The notes under the pieces are model-generated. The model ran no database searches and was not told the origin of the DNA. It worked only from the letters and a program-made list of their open reading frames with translations. Shown one piece after another: positions 35,368 through 44,179 of a stretch of DNA of 64,000 nt. The stretch lies in contig OZ241909.1 in the NCBI GenBank assembly GCA_965203735.1, positions 3,286,001 to 3,350,000 of the forward strand, in the 5' to 3' direction. Source of the DNA: Bin55 sp965203735 (GTDB lineage Bacteria; Pseudomonadota; Gammaproteobacteria; Pseudomonadales; Azotimanducaceae). A program made the position numbers and the translations under genes. The number at the start of each line of letters is the position of its first letter. Position 1 is the stretch's first letter.

Positions 35368-37998
35368 TTAGATGGCTTCAGACTCAGACTCTTGACGAAG
35401 GCTTTCGCCACCATCTCCCGGCTCAACCATGAAGTCAAACTCACCCTCTTTGGTGTCAACAATCACGTTGCTCCCAGGTACGAAATCACCAGCTAGAAGT
35501 TTCTTGGCCAACGGATTCTCAAGACGTTGCTGAATAGTTCGCTTTAGCATCCTAGCTCCGTAGACCGCATCGAATCCCGCGTTGCATAGCAGATCCAGTG
35601 CGGATGGCCGAATTTCGAGAGTGAGACCCTGAGCTTCGACGCGCTGTGCCAAGTATCGGGACTGAATGTCTGCAATTTCACGGATGTGTTCTCTTTGAAG
35701 CGTATGGAAGACAACCACTTCATCGATCCTATTGATGAATTCTGGACGAAAGTGTCCTTGAACAATTCGCATGACCTTGTTCTTCATCGAATCAAAGTCA
35801 CTACCAACGCTTTCCTGGATCACATCTGAACCCAAATTAGATGTCATGACCACAACGGTGTTTCTAAAGTCTACAGTGCGGCCCTGACCATCAGTAAGAC
35901 GACCATCTTCGAGTACTTGGAGCAATATGTTGAACACATCAGGATGTGCTTTCTCGACTTCATCCAATAAGAGGACAGAGTACGGTTTTCTCCGCACTCG
36001 TTCTGTCAAGTAGCCACCTTCGTCGTAGCCAACGTAACCGGGAGGAGCACCGATCAATCGAGCAACAGAGTGCTTCTCCATGAACTCAGACATATCGAGC
36101 CGCACCAAAGCGGACTCGGAGTCGAAGAGAAACTCGGCCAGAGCCTTGCACAGTTCAGTCTTACCGACGCCGGTTGGTCCCAAGAACAAGAAAGAACCGT
36201 TTGGTCGAGATTCTTCGGCTAGACCTGCCCTGCTACGCCGAATGGCATCGGAAACCACGGACACAGCCTCAGTCTGACCCACAACGCGTTCATGCAAGAC
36301 TTCCTCGAGTCGAAGTAACTTTTCACGTTCACTTTGAAGCATTCGTGCTACAGGGATACCTGTCCATGCAGAGACTACTTCTGCAATCTCATCCTCCGTC
36401 ACTTTGGTCCGAAGAATTTGGAACGTTTCCGCGGGTAATTTCTCACTGTCGGAAGACGCGGCGGCTTTCTCCAATTCTGGAATACGGCCGTAACGAAGTT
36501 CCGACATGCGCGCTAAATCGCCCCTACGCTCCGCGGCTTCATATTCCAATCGGGCAGCCTCAAGCTGTTCTTTGACGTGATGTGTACTTTCAACTGAGTG
36601 TTTCTCAGATTGCAGAGTCTTGTTCAGAGTCTCCAATTCCCCTTCTGTTTCCTTAATGGAGGAATTCAGATCCTGCAACCTTTGGGTGGATGCTTCGTCC
36701 TTCTCGTTCTTGAGCGACTCTCGCTCCATCTTCATTTGGATGAGTCTTCGATCCAGACGATCAATAGCCTCCGGTTTGGAATCGATCTCCATGCGGATTC
36801 TGCTTGCTGCCTCGTCGATCAGGTCAATAGCCTTGTCTGGCAACTGCCTATCTGATATGTATCGGTGCGACAACGTGGCAGCTGCCACCAAGGCTGGATC
36901 TGTAATTTCAACGCCATGATGAACTTCATATCGCTCGTTGAGACCCCGCAAGATTGCGATCGTATCTTCGACCGACGGTTCATCAAGTTGAACTCTCTGA
37001 AATCTCCGTTCCAATGCCGCATCCTTCTCGATGTACTTGCGATACTCATCGAGCGTGGTAGCTCCTACGCATCGCAATTCGCCGCGAGCGAGAGCAGGCT
37101 TGAGCATGTTGCCTGCATCCAAGGAACCTTCTGCTGCCCCAGCACCCACGACAGTATGGAGTTCGTCTACGAAAAGAATGACCTTGCGCTCTTCATGTGC
37201 AAGATCGTCGAGCAACGACTTCATCCGTTCCTCGAATTCCCCTCGGAATTTGGCACCAGCGACCATAGCTCCCATGTCTAAAGCAAGAACTCGCATGTCC
37301 TTCATGCTTTCTGGAACAGTCTTGTTGACAATTCTTTGGGCCAATCCCTCCACCACAGCTGTTTTTCCAACACCTGGTTCACCAATCAAAACAGGATTGT
37401 TCTTGGTGCGACGCTGCAGCACTTGCAATGTACGACGAATCTCGTCGTCCCGTCCAATGACTGGGTCAAGTTTTCCACTCTCAGCTCGTTCCGTCAGATC
37501 AATGGTGTATTTCGATAAAGCTCCTCGATTTTCTTCCGCACCGGGGTCTTCAACTGGAGCACCTTTGCGGACTCTTTCTACTGTTGCTTCTAACGACTCG
37601 CGCGTGACGCCACTCTCGGTCAGGACTTTAGAGAGTGGGTCTCGAACTTTAAACAAGGCAAGTACAAATAGCTCACTTGCAATATAAGAATCGCCCTTTT
37701 CTTGAGCAAGCCTGTCCGTCGCATTAAGTGCTACTTGAAGATCGCGACTTTGCATGAGTTGCCCGGATCCACCTGTAACTTGGGGGAGCTCATCTAGTTT
37801 TTGATTGAGATTGAGTTGGATCTTCTCGACACTTCCACCAGCGGCAGCAAGTATGTTGGGAACCGTTCCATCCGCCTGGTCGATCATTGCGGAAAGCATG
37901 TGTACCGGTTCGACAACAGAATGCTCTCGATGGAGAGCGAGACTGTGCGCGTCTTGTAGCGCAGTCTGAAAACCGGTAGTCAGTTGATCAAAGCGCAT
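35368..37998 (-). CDS. clpB: ATP-dependent disaggregase ClpB
   Basis: 876 residues, usual length. Clp-N repeats at 1-145 and AAA1 with GEPGVGKTAVVEGLA (about 206-220) and VILFVDELHTVVGAG. The coiled-coil M domain that distinguishes ClpB lies at about 410-530 (Glu/Lys-rich). AAA2 has GPTGVGKTELCKALAEF (about 608-624) and SVLLLDEVEKAHPDV. It dissolves protein aggregates together with DnaK in the cytoplasm. A sigma-32-like promoter lies just upstream, as expected for a heat-shock gene. Confidence 0.97.
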   Translation of the reverse strand: MRFDQLTTGFQTALQDAHSLALHREHSVVEPVHMLSAMIDQADGTVPNILAAAGGSVEKIQLNLNQKLDELPQVTGGSGQLMQSRDLQVALNATDRLAQEKGDSYIASELFVLALFKVRDPLSKVLTESGVTRESLEATVERVRKGAPVEDPGAEENRGALSKYTIDLTERAESGKLDPVIGRDDEIRRTLQVLQRRTKNNPVLIGEPGVGKTAVVEGLAQRIVNKTVPESMKDMRVLALDMGAMVAGAKFRGEFEERMKSLLDDLAHEERKVILFVDELHTVVGAGAAEGSLDAGNMLKPALARGELRCVGATTLDEYRKYIEKDAALERRFQRVQLDEPSVEDTIAILRGLNERYEVHHGVEITDPALVAAATLSHRYISDRQLPDKAIDLIDEAASRIRMEIDSKPEAIDRLDRRLIQMKMERESLKNEKDEASTQRLQDLNSSIKETEGELETLNKTLQSEKHSVESTHHVKEQLEAARLEYEAAERRGDLARMSELRYGRIPELEKAAASSDSEKLPAETFQILRTKVTEDEIAEVVSAWTGIPVARMLQSEREKLLRLEEVLHERVVGQTEAVSVVSDAIRRSRAGLAEESRPNGSFLFLGPTGVGKTELCKALAEFLFDSESALVRLDMSEFMEKHSVARLIGAPPGYVGYDEGGYLTERVRRKPYSVLLLDEVEKAHPDVFNILLQVLEDGRLTDGQGRTVDFRNTVVVMTSNLGSDVIQESVGSDFDSMKNKVMRIVQGHFRPEFINRIDEVVVFHTLQREHIREIADIQSRYLAQRVEAQGLTLEIRPSALDLLCNAGFDAVYGARMLKRTIQQRLENPLAKKLLAGDFVPGSNVIVDTKEGEFDFMVEPGDGGESLRQESESEAI

Positions 37999-38028
37999 TC
38001 TCTTGAGCCTATGTAACGGTACTTTCTA

Positions 38029-38056
38029 AATTAGGGTCAATTGAGGAAATTGCAAG
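38029..38056 (-). promoter_or_regulatory. sigma-32-like heat-shock promoter of clpB
   Basis: On the minus strand CTTGCAA (38056-38050) and CCCTAATT (38036-38029) are separated by 13 nt. The heat-shock consensus is CTTGAAA, 13-15 nt, CCCCATNT, so six of seven -35 bases and most of the -10 bases match. The -10 element ends about 30 bases before the clpB ATG at 37998. Confidence 0.7.
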
Positions 38057-38184
38057 TCAAGCATCACTTGAGAACTACAAACTCGAAGTCGAGAATCAGC
38101 GTGGAAAGTCAGGCCAATTCAGTTGCGTTAGGAGGACCCACGCCGATTGTGTTTCCAGTTCCTAGGACTTAGTCAACTAGGCAA

Positions 38185-38200
38185 TGTTCCACGTGAAACC
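38185..38200. other. parS: parS centromere-like site
   Basis: TGTTCCACGTGAAACC is a near-perfect match to the chromosomal parS consensus TGTTNCACGTGAAACA, with the central CACGTG and both half-sites (GTTCCAC and GTGAAAC). It lies in non-coding DNA upstream of clpB, as expected for a ParB-binding site. ParB spreads from such sites, which usually lie in the origin-proximal part of the chromosome. No parA/parB genes are in the window. Confidence 0.8.
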
Positions 38201-38416
38201 ATATCCCAACCGAATAGGCAACCACTAGATGTACGGCCGCTAAATTTTTTTCAATATGTACAGATATTCAGTACTTCAATGTACTCCTCAAAGCCTGAGG
38301 AACGCCCTGACTTCTAAGTATTGTGTAACCGCATCTCTAGTTATGACAGCAGCTTTCAGCGAGCTGGTCTTGATTGTATCGACAGGCAGTTGCCGCAAGT
38401 CTATTGGACTGTGCCT
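38201..38416. other. intergenic region after locus B
   Basis: AT-rich DNA between parS and the last repeat gene, containing a poly-T run near 38245 and TGTACAGATATTCAGTACTTCAATGTACTC-like imperfect repeats of TGTAC/GTAC. No gene or clear terminator hairpin was recognised. Confidence 0.3.
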
Positions 38417-40315
38417 CTAATCGGACTCATCCAGCAAGTAAGAATCAAGCGTCTTGATCTGCCCCGGTGTCAATATTTCGCCGAGGCCAGCCTTTACCAA
38501 TCGTGCAGCGAACGCCCGAAGTTCTGGTGTTGGGTACTCGTGAATTCGATAATAGAGTTTGTGCAATTTTCCTGCCAAAATCCATCCGATCATGAGGGAT
38601 CGCATATTTTGATGACGATCCTCTTCAGCCTCGAGATGGCTTGTCAGCCCCATTGCTTTGTCGAGGCTCTCTTCGTCGCCATCTCGCAAGAATCGTGAAC
38701 CAATCGACAGTAACGCTAATCTCTTGGTTTCTTCATTGCGTGCAAACTGCAACAACTGAAGTGCCCGGTCGGCATCCTTTTTGGCAATTTCTCGGAGAAT
38801 CTTGGCCTCCAGTCCGACACCGGAGTCATCGGTCGGTGTGGCCAGCGCGGTCTCCATGGCTAAATCTGGGTCCGTGCGCATGGCTCCCACTAGCATTCTT
38901 TCCATTAGTTTGAATCGTTTGTCTTCAATCGAGGGCTCGGAATTCACCCAGGCAAACGCAGCGGTCAAATCGTTCTTCGCCCACGTTTCGGCGACTAGGT
39001 TTTCGAGACGGTCCCTAGAGGCTTCATCCTGGACTTCTAACAACCGTTCAACAGCATATTCAGGAGAGAGTTTCGTCATTTCTTGGATGGCATATTCCCG
39101 TGCCAATGTTCTAGCGTTCTCTGGAAGTGAAGGGACAATATCAAAGAGTGTTTGAGGTTCGACCGAACTTGCCCAAACTCGAAGAACGGTCTCTTGCAAT
39201 GATGTCCGCTTTCTATGATTCGCAATTGCGGACACAGTTTCTAAAGCACGCAGCGGATCGGATTTAGCCCACCTATAGACCACGCCATTCAGCATTGCAG
39301 TTTCGTCTCTCTTGAGCTCAGACGTGAATTGAAAGGCACTTGCGGGATCGGTTTCTGCCAAGCGATGGGCCACTAATGGCAAGACCCTCATCCTGTCTTC
39401 AAAGTTTCTAACAGTTTCATTGACAAGTTCGAATGCGTCAACACCAAGTTCATCGACGAGTTTTCGGACAATGGTTTCCATCAAGAGCCGATCCTCATGC
39501 GAAAGCGATGAAATGCTGTTAGCGTTTGCCACATAGAACGAATGCCAAGCATCTGCAGCATCTCCAATCGGTACAGCTCTCATTGCTTTGGCGACGATTG
39601 AATCGGCTGTATGCTCGATTCCCAACCGTCGCGCGATGGAGAGTTTTTGCGTGCTCTCAAGGTCGCTGCGAGAGAGCATGATGATCTCGAAAACGTAATG
39701 CTTCTTATAAGCGCTCCATTTGCTGGCGTGTTCCACGGCAGCCTCGAGGTCAGACTGCGACCACTCACTGAAGACGATCTCTAGCATTTTTCGGACGCGG
39801 AGTTCCGGGAGATTCTCTACTCTCTCGAGTGCAGCCGAGGGATCGATTGCTGCCCACTTCTCAATGATCAAGGATTCGGCTTCGGACTTAGGCTGGCTTG
39901 AGTCCACTCCATCCAAGACATCGAGGTAGCTGCCTAGCGTCTCTCCATCGGCATCCGCAAGAATTTTGTAGAGGGCGAGTTTTCTTTCGAAGCGACTGGG
40001 CAGTTTCCCAATACGAACAAGCTCTGCTTCGGAGAACTCAACCGCGTAGGCCACGCTACCCCACGTGGATCCAATGTGCGGCCCGAAAGGTACCAACCAA
40101 TGTGCCGAAAGGAAAGTTAAGACGACAGCAACTGCTATTGGTTTCATTCCGCTTGCCTGAATCCAGCTATAGCGGGACTTTAGGGTAAAGTTCCGACACT
40201 TGAGTAGCGTGTTGGCGATTCTTTCCTGTCGCGTATTTCTGAACGAGAGCGGCAAGCCATGTGCGTCGATTGTCTCCGAGTTACTCATCTGATGACTGGA
40301 TTCAGAACCCTTCAA
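38417..40315 (-). CDS. repeat protein B-Y2, membrane-anchored
   Basis: 632 residues from a TTG with AGGAAGG about 5 bases upstream; ATG 40288 is a weaker alternative. About 56 polar, basic residues precede one membrane helix (57-77), so the N-terminus should be cytoplasmic and the bulk extracytoplasmic. It opens with LPSRFERKLALYKILADAD. Repeats include KWAAIDPSAALERV, EWSQSDLEAAVEHA, RWAKSDPLRALETV and TWAKNDLTAAFAWV. Signature ARNEETKRLALLSIGSRF. Close to the 42272-44119 protein along its whole length (subtype Y). Last gene of the locus B unit. Function unknown. Confidence 0.78.
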   Translation of the reverse strand: MKGSESSHQMSNSETIDAHGLPLSFRNTRQERIANTLLKCRNFTLKSRYSWIQASGMKPIAVAVVLTFLSAHWLVPFGPHIGSTWGSVAYAVEFSEAELVRIGKLPSRFERKLALYKILADADGETLGSYLDVLDGVDSSQPKSEAESLIIEKWAAIDPSAALERVENLPELRVRKMLEIVFSEWSQSDLEAAVEHASKWSAYKKHYVFEIIMLSRSDLESTQKLSIARRLGIEHTADSIVAKAMRAVPIGDAADAWHSFYVANANSISSLSHEDRLLMETIVRKLVDELGVDAFELVNETVRNFEDRMRVLPLVAHRLAETDPASAFQFTSELKRDETAMLNGVVYRWAKSDPLRALETVSAIANHRKRTSLQETVLRVWASSVEPQTLFDIVPSLPENARTLAREYAIQEMTKLSPEYAVERLLEVQDEASRDRLENLVAETWAKNDLTAAFAWVNSEPSIEDKRFKLMERMLVGAMRTDPDLAMETALATPTDDSGVGLEAKILREIAKKDADRALQLLQFARNEETKRLALLSIGSRFLRDGDEESLDKAMGLTSHLEAEEDRHQNMRSLMIGWILAGKLHKLYYRIHEYPTPELRAFAARLVKAGLGEILTPGQIKTLDSYLLDESD

Positions 40316-40327
40316 TTTACCCTTCCT

Positions 40328-42136
40328 CTACTGCCTCATGAGATTGATGTATTCAGAGTCCCTTGAATACAGAAAAAAATCCGATAACTCCTTATCCAGA
40401 TCGCGAGAGCTGAGACTGTAGGATCGCAATTTTTCTTGTTCGTCAATGTTGAAAGTCAAATTTTGAAACGGATTAAGAAGCTCATTCGCAGCATGAGACT
40501 TGACCCTATCGGTCGGCAGATCCGGGATTAGCTCGTAGAGCTCTCTAGGGGCGTGCGATATCCACGGTCCTATCAAGCGCATGAAATAGTCTGCACGATC
40601 CGATTGAGGAAGGAGTTCTGCTATCTCCTTCGCTCCTACCGAGTCTCCGTCCTGAATGAGAGTCTCTCCGACCGCTCGGGCTGCATGCAATTTCGTTTGT
40701 TCGTTTCGGGTTCTTGGCAGCATGGAAATCGCCAATTCTGTGTCGAATTTTGCGATCTCTTCGAGAACCCGAGCTTCTGAGCCGACCCTATCGCGTTGAT
40801 CTGGAATTTCGAGGGCTGCTTGGAACGCCAAGAGTGGATCTTCGTAAACCAACTCCTTCATTGCAATTGGCAGCAAGATCTGTCGGTAGCCTTGGGTATT
40901 TTCCTGAGCGTTAATCCAGTCTAGAGCTGAACGTGCATCTTGTTGTGCCCAAATCCTGACAACTCTCTCTGCGACTCTCAATCGGTACGCAGAGTCGTCG
41001 ATGCGATCGAGATATTGAACAGCGGACTCCGGAGATTTGCCCGCAAGTGCAGTCAACGACCTAGAGACCAAATTCTCATCTGCGTCTTCTAGGGAACTGC
41101 CTAATGCTTCTAGAATCTGTACTGGTATCTGGATGGGAGCTGGCGATAGACTTAGGCTGGAGAGTATCCGGTCCCTCAGTTTCTTGTCTTGGACTGACAT
41201 CGATGACTTGAGCGCTCTAACGGGGTCTGTATCTGCCCAGCCCAATATGCGAACTGACGCAAGTATCTCATCGTCCTTCTGTCGCATTCCCATGGCCAAC
41301 TGGAACGCCAGGTCTGGCTCTTCCTTTGCAACTTCATCGAAGAATACGACGAGAATTCGATGACGACTTGGATGACCACGCATCTTCCGATCCACGATTC
41401 GGAGTGCAGCTTCTGTGCCGTGTTTATCCAAGAGTGCACGCGAGATATGCTCAAAAAGGTATACCTGCGATCCGCCAATGTGTAAGTCATCCTCATTGTC
41501 TTTCAAGTACTCGTCAAGTGCCTCATCAGGGTTATCTACCACCAATCCTGCGAGTGCCTCATCCATAAGGTCATTGACCAATTCCAGGCAGTCTAGCTGC
41601 GCGGCGATCTCCAGCCGCTGATCGGGAGTCAGATCGATTCGCGACTCCCAGATGCCTTCAAAAGCTGCCTCTCGACTTAGCTCGTCTAAGCCCTTGGCAT
41701 GCGCCACCGCTTGATTGAGGTTCGACAGCGACCACTCTTGATAGATCACTCGAGTTAATCCAATCTGCTGATCCTCTGGCAAGCTCTCAATTTGCGAGAG
41801 TGCACTCTTGGGATCGAGAGAGGAAAGTCGTAGCAGGACAATCTCCTGTACGTCTTTTTGAAGTCTCTTCGCAACAATGGATACTGAGTAACTCAATAGA
41901 GCATTCAGGGTAGGTGTATTTGCGGTCGAGACAAATTGGAACAACGCTGATTGACGGTCAAATCGCGTTGGAAGCGCCAGGATGGATTCAAGCTGTTGGA
42001 TTGCTTCCGAGTTTTCCTCTCCTGATGGTGTTTCTTCTCCATTCACACCCCGTGACGCTAACGAGACACAAAGTGCTGTCACGAGACAGACCGAAAAGAA
42101 AAACAAGTGCGGTATATGGGCTAAACGACCTTTCAT
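40328..42136 (-). CDS. repeat protein B-X2, exported
   Basis: 602 residues. N-terminal hydrophobic segment 10-28 (signal anchor or signal peptide), then acidic linker and LPTRFDRQSALFQFVSTAN. EIVLLRLSSLDPKSALSQIE and EWSLSNLNQAVAHA resemble the corresponding parts of the 44180-46144 protein, not its immediate neighbours, so it belongs to subtype X. Repeats continue with GWADTDPVRALKS, IWAQQDARSALDW and ISHAPRELYEL. Signature TRNEQTKLHAARAVGETL. Its ATG overlaps the stop of the 54-codon gene (ATGA). Function unknown. Confidence 0.78.
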   Translation of the reverse strand: MKGRLAHIPHLFFFSVCLVTALCVSLASRGVNGEETPSGEENSEAIQQLESILALPTRFDRQSALFQFVSTANTPTLNALLSYSVSIVAKRLQKDVQEIVLLRLSSLDPKSALSQIESLPEDQQIGLTRVIYQEWSLSNLNQAVAHAKGLDELSREAAFEGIWESRIDLTPDQRLEIAAQLDCLELVNDLMDEALAGLVVDNPDEALDEYLKDNEDDLHIGGSQVYLFEHISRALLDKHGTEAALRIVDRKMRGHPSRHRILVVFFDEVAKEEPDLAFQLAMGMRQKDDEILASVRILGWADTDPVRALKSSMSVQDKKLRDRILSSLSLSPAPIQIPVQILEALGSSLEDADENLVSRSLTALAGKSPESAVQYLDRIDDSAYRLRVAERVVRIWAQQDARSALDWINAQENTQGYRQILLPIAMKELVYEDPLLAFQAALEIPDQRDRVGSEARVLEEIAKFDTELAISMLPRTRNEQTKLHAARAVGETLIQDGDSVGAKEIAELLPQSDRADYFMRLIGPWISHAPRELYELIPDLPTDRVKSHAANELLNPFQNLTFNIDEQEKLRSYSLSSRDLDKELSDFFLYSRDSEYINLMRQ

Positions 42137-42297
42137 CCGATGACTCCAGGTGGAATGTGCTCGAGTGCAGCGGAGTCTAGGAATTCTTTATATGGATGGA
42201 TGGTCAGCGTCTCATCGAAACCTTCAAAGCGCAAGGCAAGCCCCAGCCAGCCTTCTCTCTTGTTAGCTCTTCTATTGGAGTTCAGACGACTGCTCAT
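42133..42297 (-). CDS. hidden 54-residue small protein
   Basis: An ATG at 42297, with GGAGG nine bases upstream, opens a 54-codon frame ending in TGA at 42135-42133. It begins 26 bases inside the end of the 42272-44119 gene in another frame and ends overlapping the next ATG by four bases, filling what would otherwise be a 135-base gap in a tight operon. The product starts basic (MSSRLNSNRRANKREG), followed by a mixed segment (WLGLALRFEGFDETLTIH, then PYKEFLDSAALEHIPPGVIG). No family was recognised. Strong ribosome site, coupling at both ends and operon position support a real gene. Confidence 0.6.
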   Translation of the reverse strand: MSSRLNSNRRANKREGWLGLALRFEGFDETLTIHPYKEFLDSAALEHIPPGVIG

Positions 42298-44119
42298 TGA
42301 GCGTTTCCTCCGTTTCGTTTACAAGGTAAGAATTGAGCTTTTCTAACTGGTTGTCAGTGAATTGATCGCTTTCGTTGGTTATTAGCATTTGCGCGGCATG
42401 CCGCTTGAGCTCTTTAGTGGGAAACTGATCGATGCGTCTGTAGAGCTCTTGCTCTCGCCCATAGGCTGTCCAGCCGAGAACCAGAGACCGCAGGTAGCGA
42501 TGTTGGTCCTCGTCGGACTCGAGAAGTTCAGACAAGTTCCAAGCTTTCTCAAAGTTCTCCTCACCGCCCATTCGCAAGAATTTGGTGCCGACAGAGAGCA
42601 TTCCACGCAGTTTTGTTTGCTCGTTGCGCATCTTCTTTAGGAGTTCCTGCGCAACATCGGGAGAACGCGGCAGCGACACAAATCCACGAATGACAGAAGC
42701 TTCGAGTCCAACGCCGTATTCGTCGACTGGCTCCGCCAAAGCCGTTTCCAGGGCCAAGTCTATATTCTTGCTCGCTAGAGTGCTCAGGATATCGGCCATT
42801 AGTCGAGTTTTCTTGTACTCAACTGTAGGTTCCGAGCGCACCCAGGCCAATGCTGCAGACACGTCCTTTTCCGCCCATGCATCCACTATGGTGTTCTCGA
42901 GTCGATTCTTGACCGTGGCATCTTGTAGCGCTTGTGTCCGTATGAGCGCTTCTGCGGGAAGAGTCCTCGCAAGAGACTCGATAGCGTTCTCCTGAACCAT
43001 GCTCCAAACATCCTCTGGAAACTCGTTCAGTTTCTCCAGTAGTTCGCGCGGGTCGCCGCTTCGGGTCCACTGATAGATCACGGACTCCTGCAATCCAAGA
43101 CGCTTGCTAGGGTTCCTGATTCCGGTTACTGCTTCAAATGCGGCTTGGGGGTCGGCTCTTGCCCACTTCGAGACAATTCCATGCAGCATTAGGGTTTCGT
43201 CTCTCTTACGATCGACGACCAAGTCAAAGGCCGCACGTGGATCAGCTGATGCGATGCGCGAGGCAACTAACGGGAGAATCCTGTTTTTGTCATCAATGTT
43301 CTTGGCGGTTTCGTCCACCAGGTGAAAAGCTTCAGCACCCATTTCCGCGACCAAACTTTGCGCAACGTTGTTCAACTGATCTCCTCTCAAGTCCGAGAAG
43401 GCGTTCTTGTGTTCAGCATGAAAGACTCTCCAGTACTCTTTGGCATCAATGATGGGGGCGGTTTCCATTTGCTCATGAAGTAGTGAGCTTGCGAAGTACT
43501 CAATGTCAAGCTGTCTACCTATTTCTAGTTTGTCTTCTATACCCAGATCGCTTCGAGGGAGAACAGCGCTCTGAAATACCATTTGTTTCTTGTGATGACT
43601 CCATTGACTGGCGAAGTCGATGGCGTCGCTACGGTCGGTGTCAATCCACTCATCGAAGATCACCTCGACTAGGGCCCGAAAGCGGAGTTCGGGGAAATCT
43701 GCAATCTTGGCTAGTGCGGCACGAGGATCGATCGTCGACCATTTCTCGGCAATGAGTGTTTCGACCTCAAGCTGAAGACTTGTTGGACTGAGGTGCTCGG
43801 AGAGTTCGAACATATTGCTTAGGCTGCTCTCGTCCGCATCCTCCAGGATCCTGTAGAGGGCTAACCTTCGCTCAAAGCGACTGTTGAGATGGTGAAGCTG
43901 GGTGAGATCGGACACTTGTTGTTCAGAGGACTCGCTAGCATAAGCAACGCCTTCACCAATCCCTCCGATTGCTGAAGCACCGGTCAGGTAGCAGATGCAC
44001 CCGACTGCTGAAATTACTGCCATCGAGCACGCAAAGCTCAGTACTCTCCAAGAACATGTCTGTACGGGAAGCACTCTCATCTTCTGCGACCGATCTTGTT
44101 GTTTGTTGAAGGAATTCAT
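42272..44119 (-). CDS. repeat protein B-Y1, membrane-anchored
   Basis: 615 residues, ATG preceded by AGGA. About 23 polar residues, one membrane helix at about 24-48, then an extracytoplasmic region opening with LNSRFERRLALYRILEDADE. Repeats: KWSTIDPRAALAKI, EWIDTDRSDAIDFA, KWARADPQAAFEAV, QWTRSGDPRELLEK and AWAEKDVSAALAWV. Signature MRNEQTKLRGMLSVGTKF. Subtype Y with 38417-40315. It follows the X1 gene after 60 bases and precedes the small 54-codon gene. Function unknown. Confidence 0.78.
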   Translation of the reverse strand: MNSFNKQQDRSQKMRVLPVQTCSWRVLSFACSMAVISAVGCICYLTGASAIGGIGEGVAYASESSEQQVSDLTQLHHLNSRFERRLALYRILEDADESSLSNMFELSEHLSPTSLQLEVETLIAEKWSTIDPRAALAKIADFPELRFRALVEVIFDEWIDTDRSDAIDFASQWSHHKKQMVFQSAVLPRSDLGIEDKLEIGRQLDIEYFASSLLHEQMETAPIIDAKEYWRVFHAEHKNAFSDLRGDQLNNVAQSLVAEMGAEAFHLVDETAKNIDDKNRILPLVASRIASADPRAAFDLVVDRKRDETLMLHGIVSKWARADPQAAFEAVTGIRNPSKRLGLQESVIYQWTRSGDPRELLEKLNEFPEDVWSMVQENAIESLARTLPAEALIRTQALQDATVKNRLENTIVDAWAEKDVSAALAWVRSEPTVEYKKTRLMADILSTLASKNIDLALETALAEPVDEYGVGLEASVIRGFVSLPRSPDVAQELLKKMRNEQTKLRGMLSVGTKFLRMGGEENFEKAWNLSELLESDEDQHRYLRSLVLGWTAYGREQELYRRIDQFPTKELKRHAAQMLITNESDQFTDNQLEKLNSYLVNETEETLNEQSSELQ

Positions 44120-44179
44120 GAAAACGTCCTGTGTCCATAGACGTCAGTCAAAGCCCGGACTAAGCTCGTCCCGAAGGTT

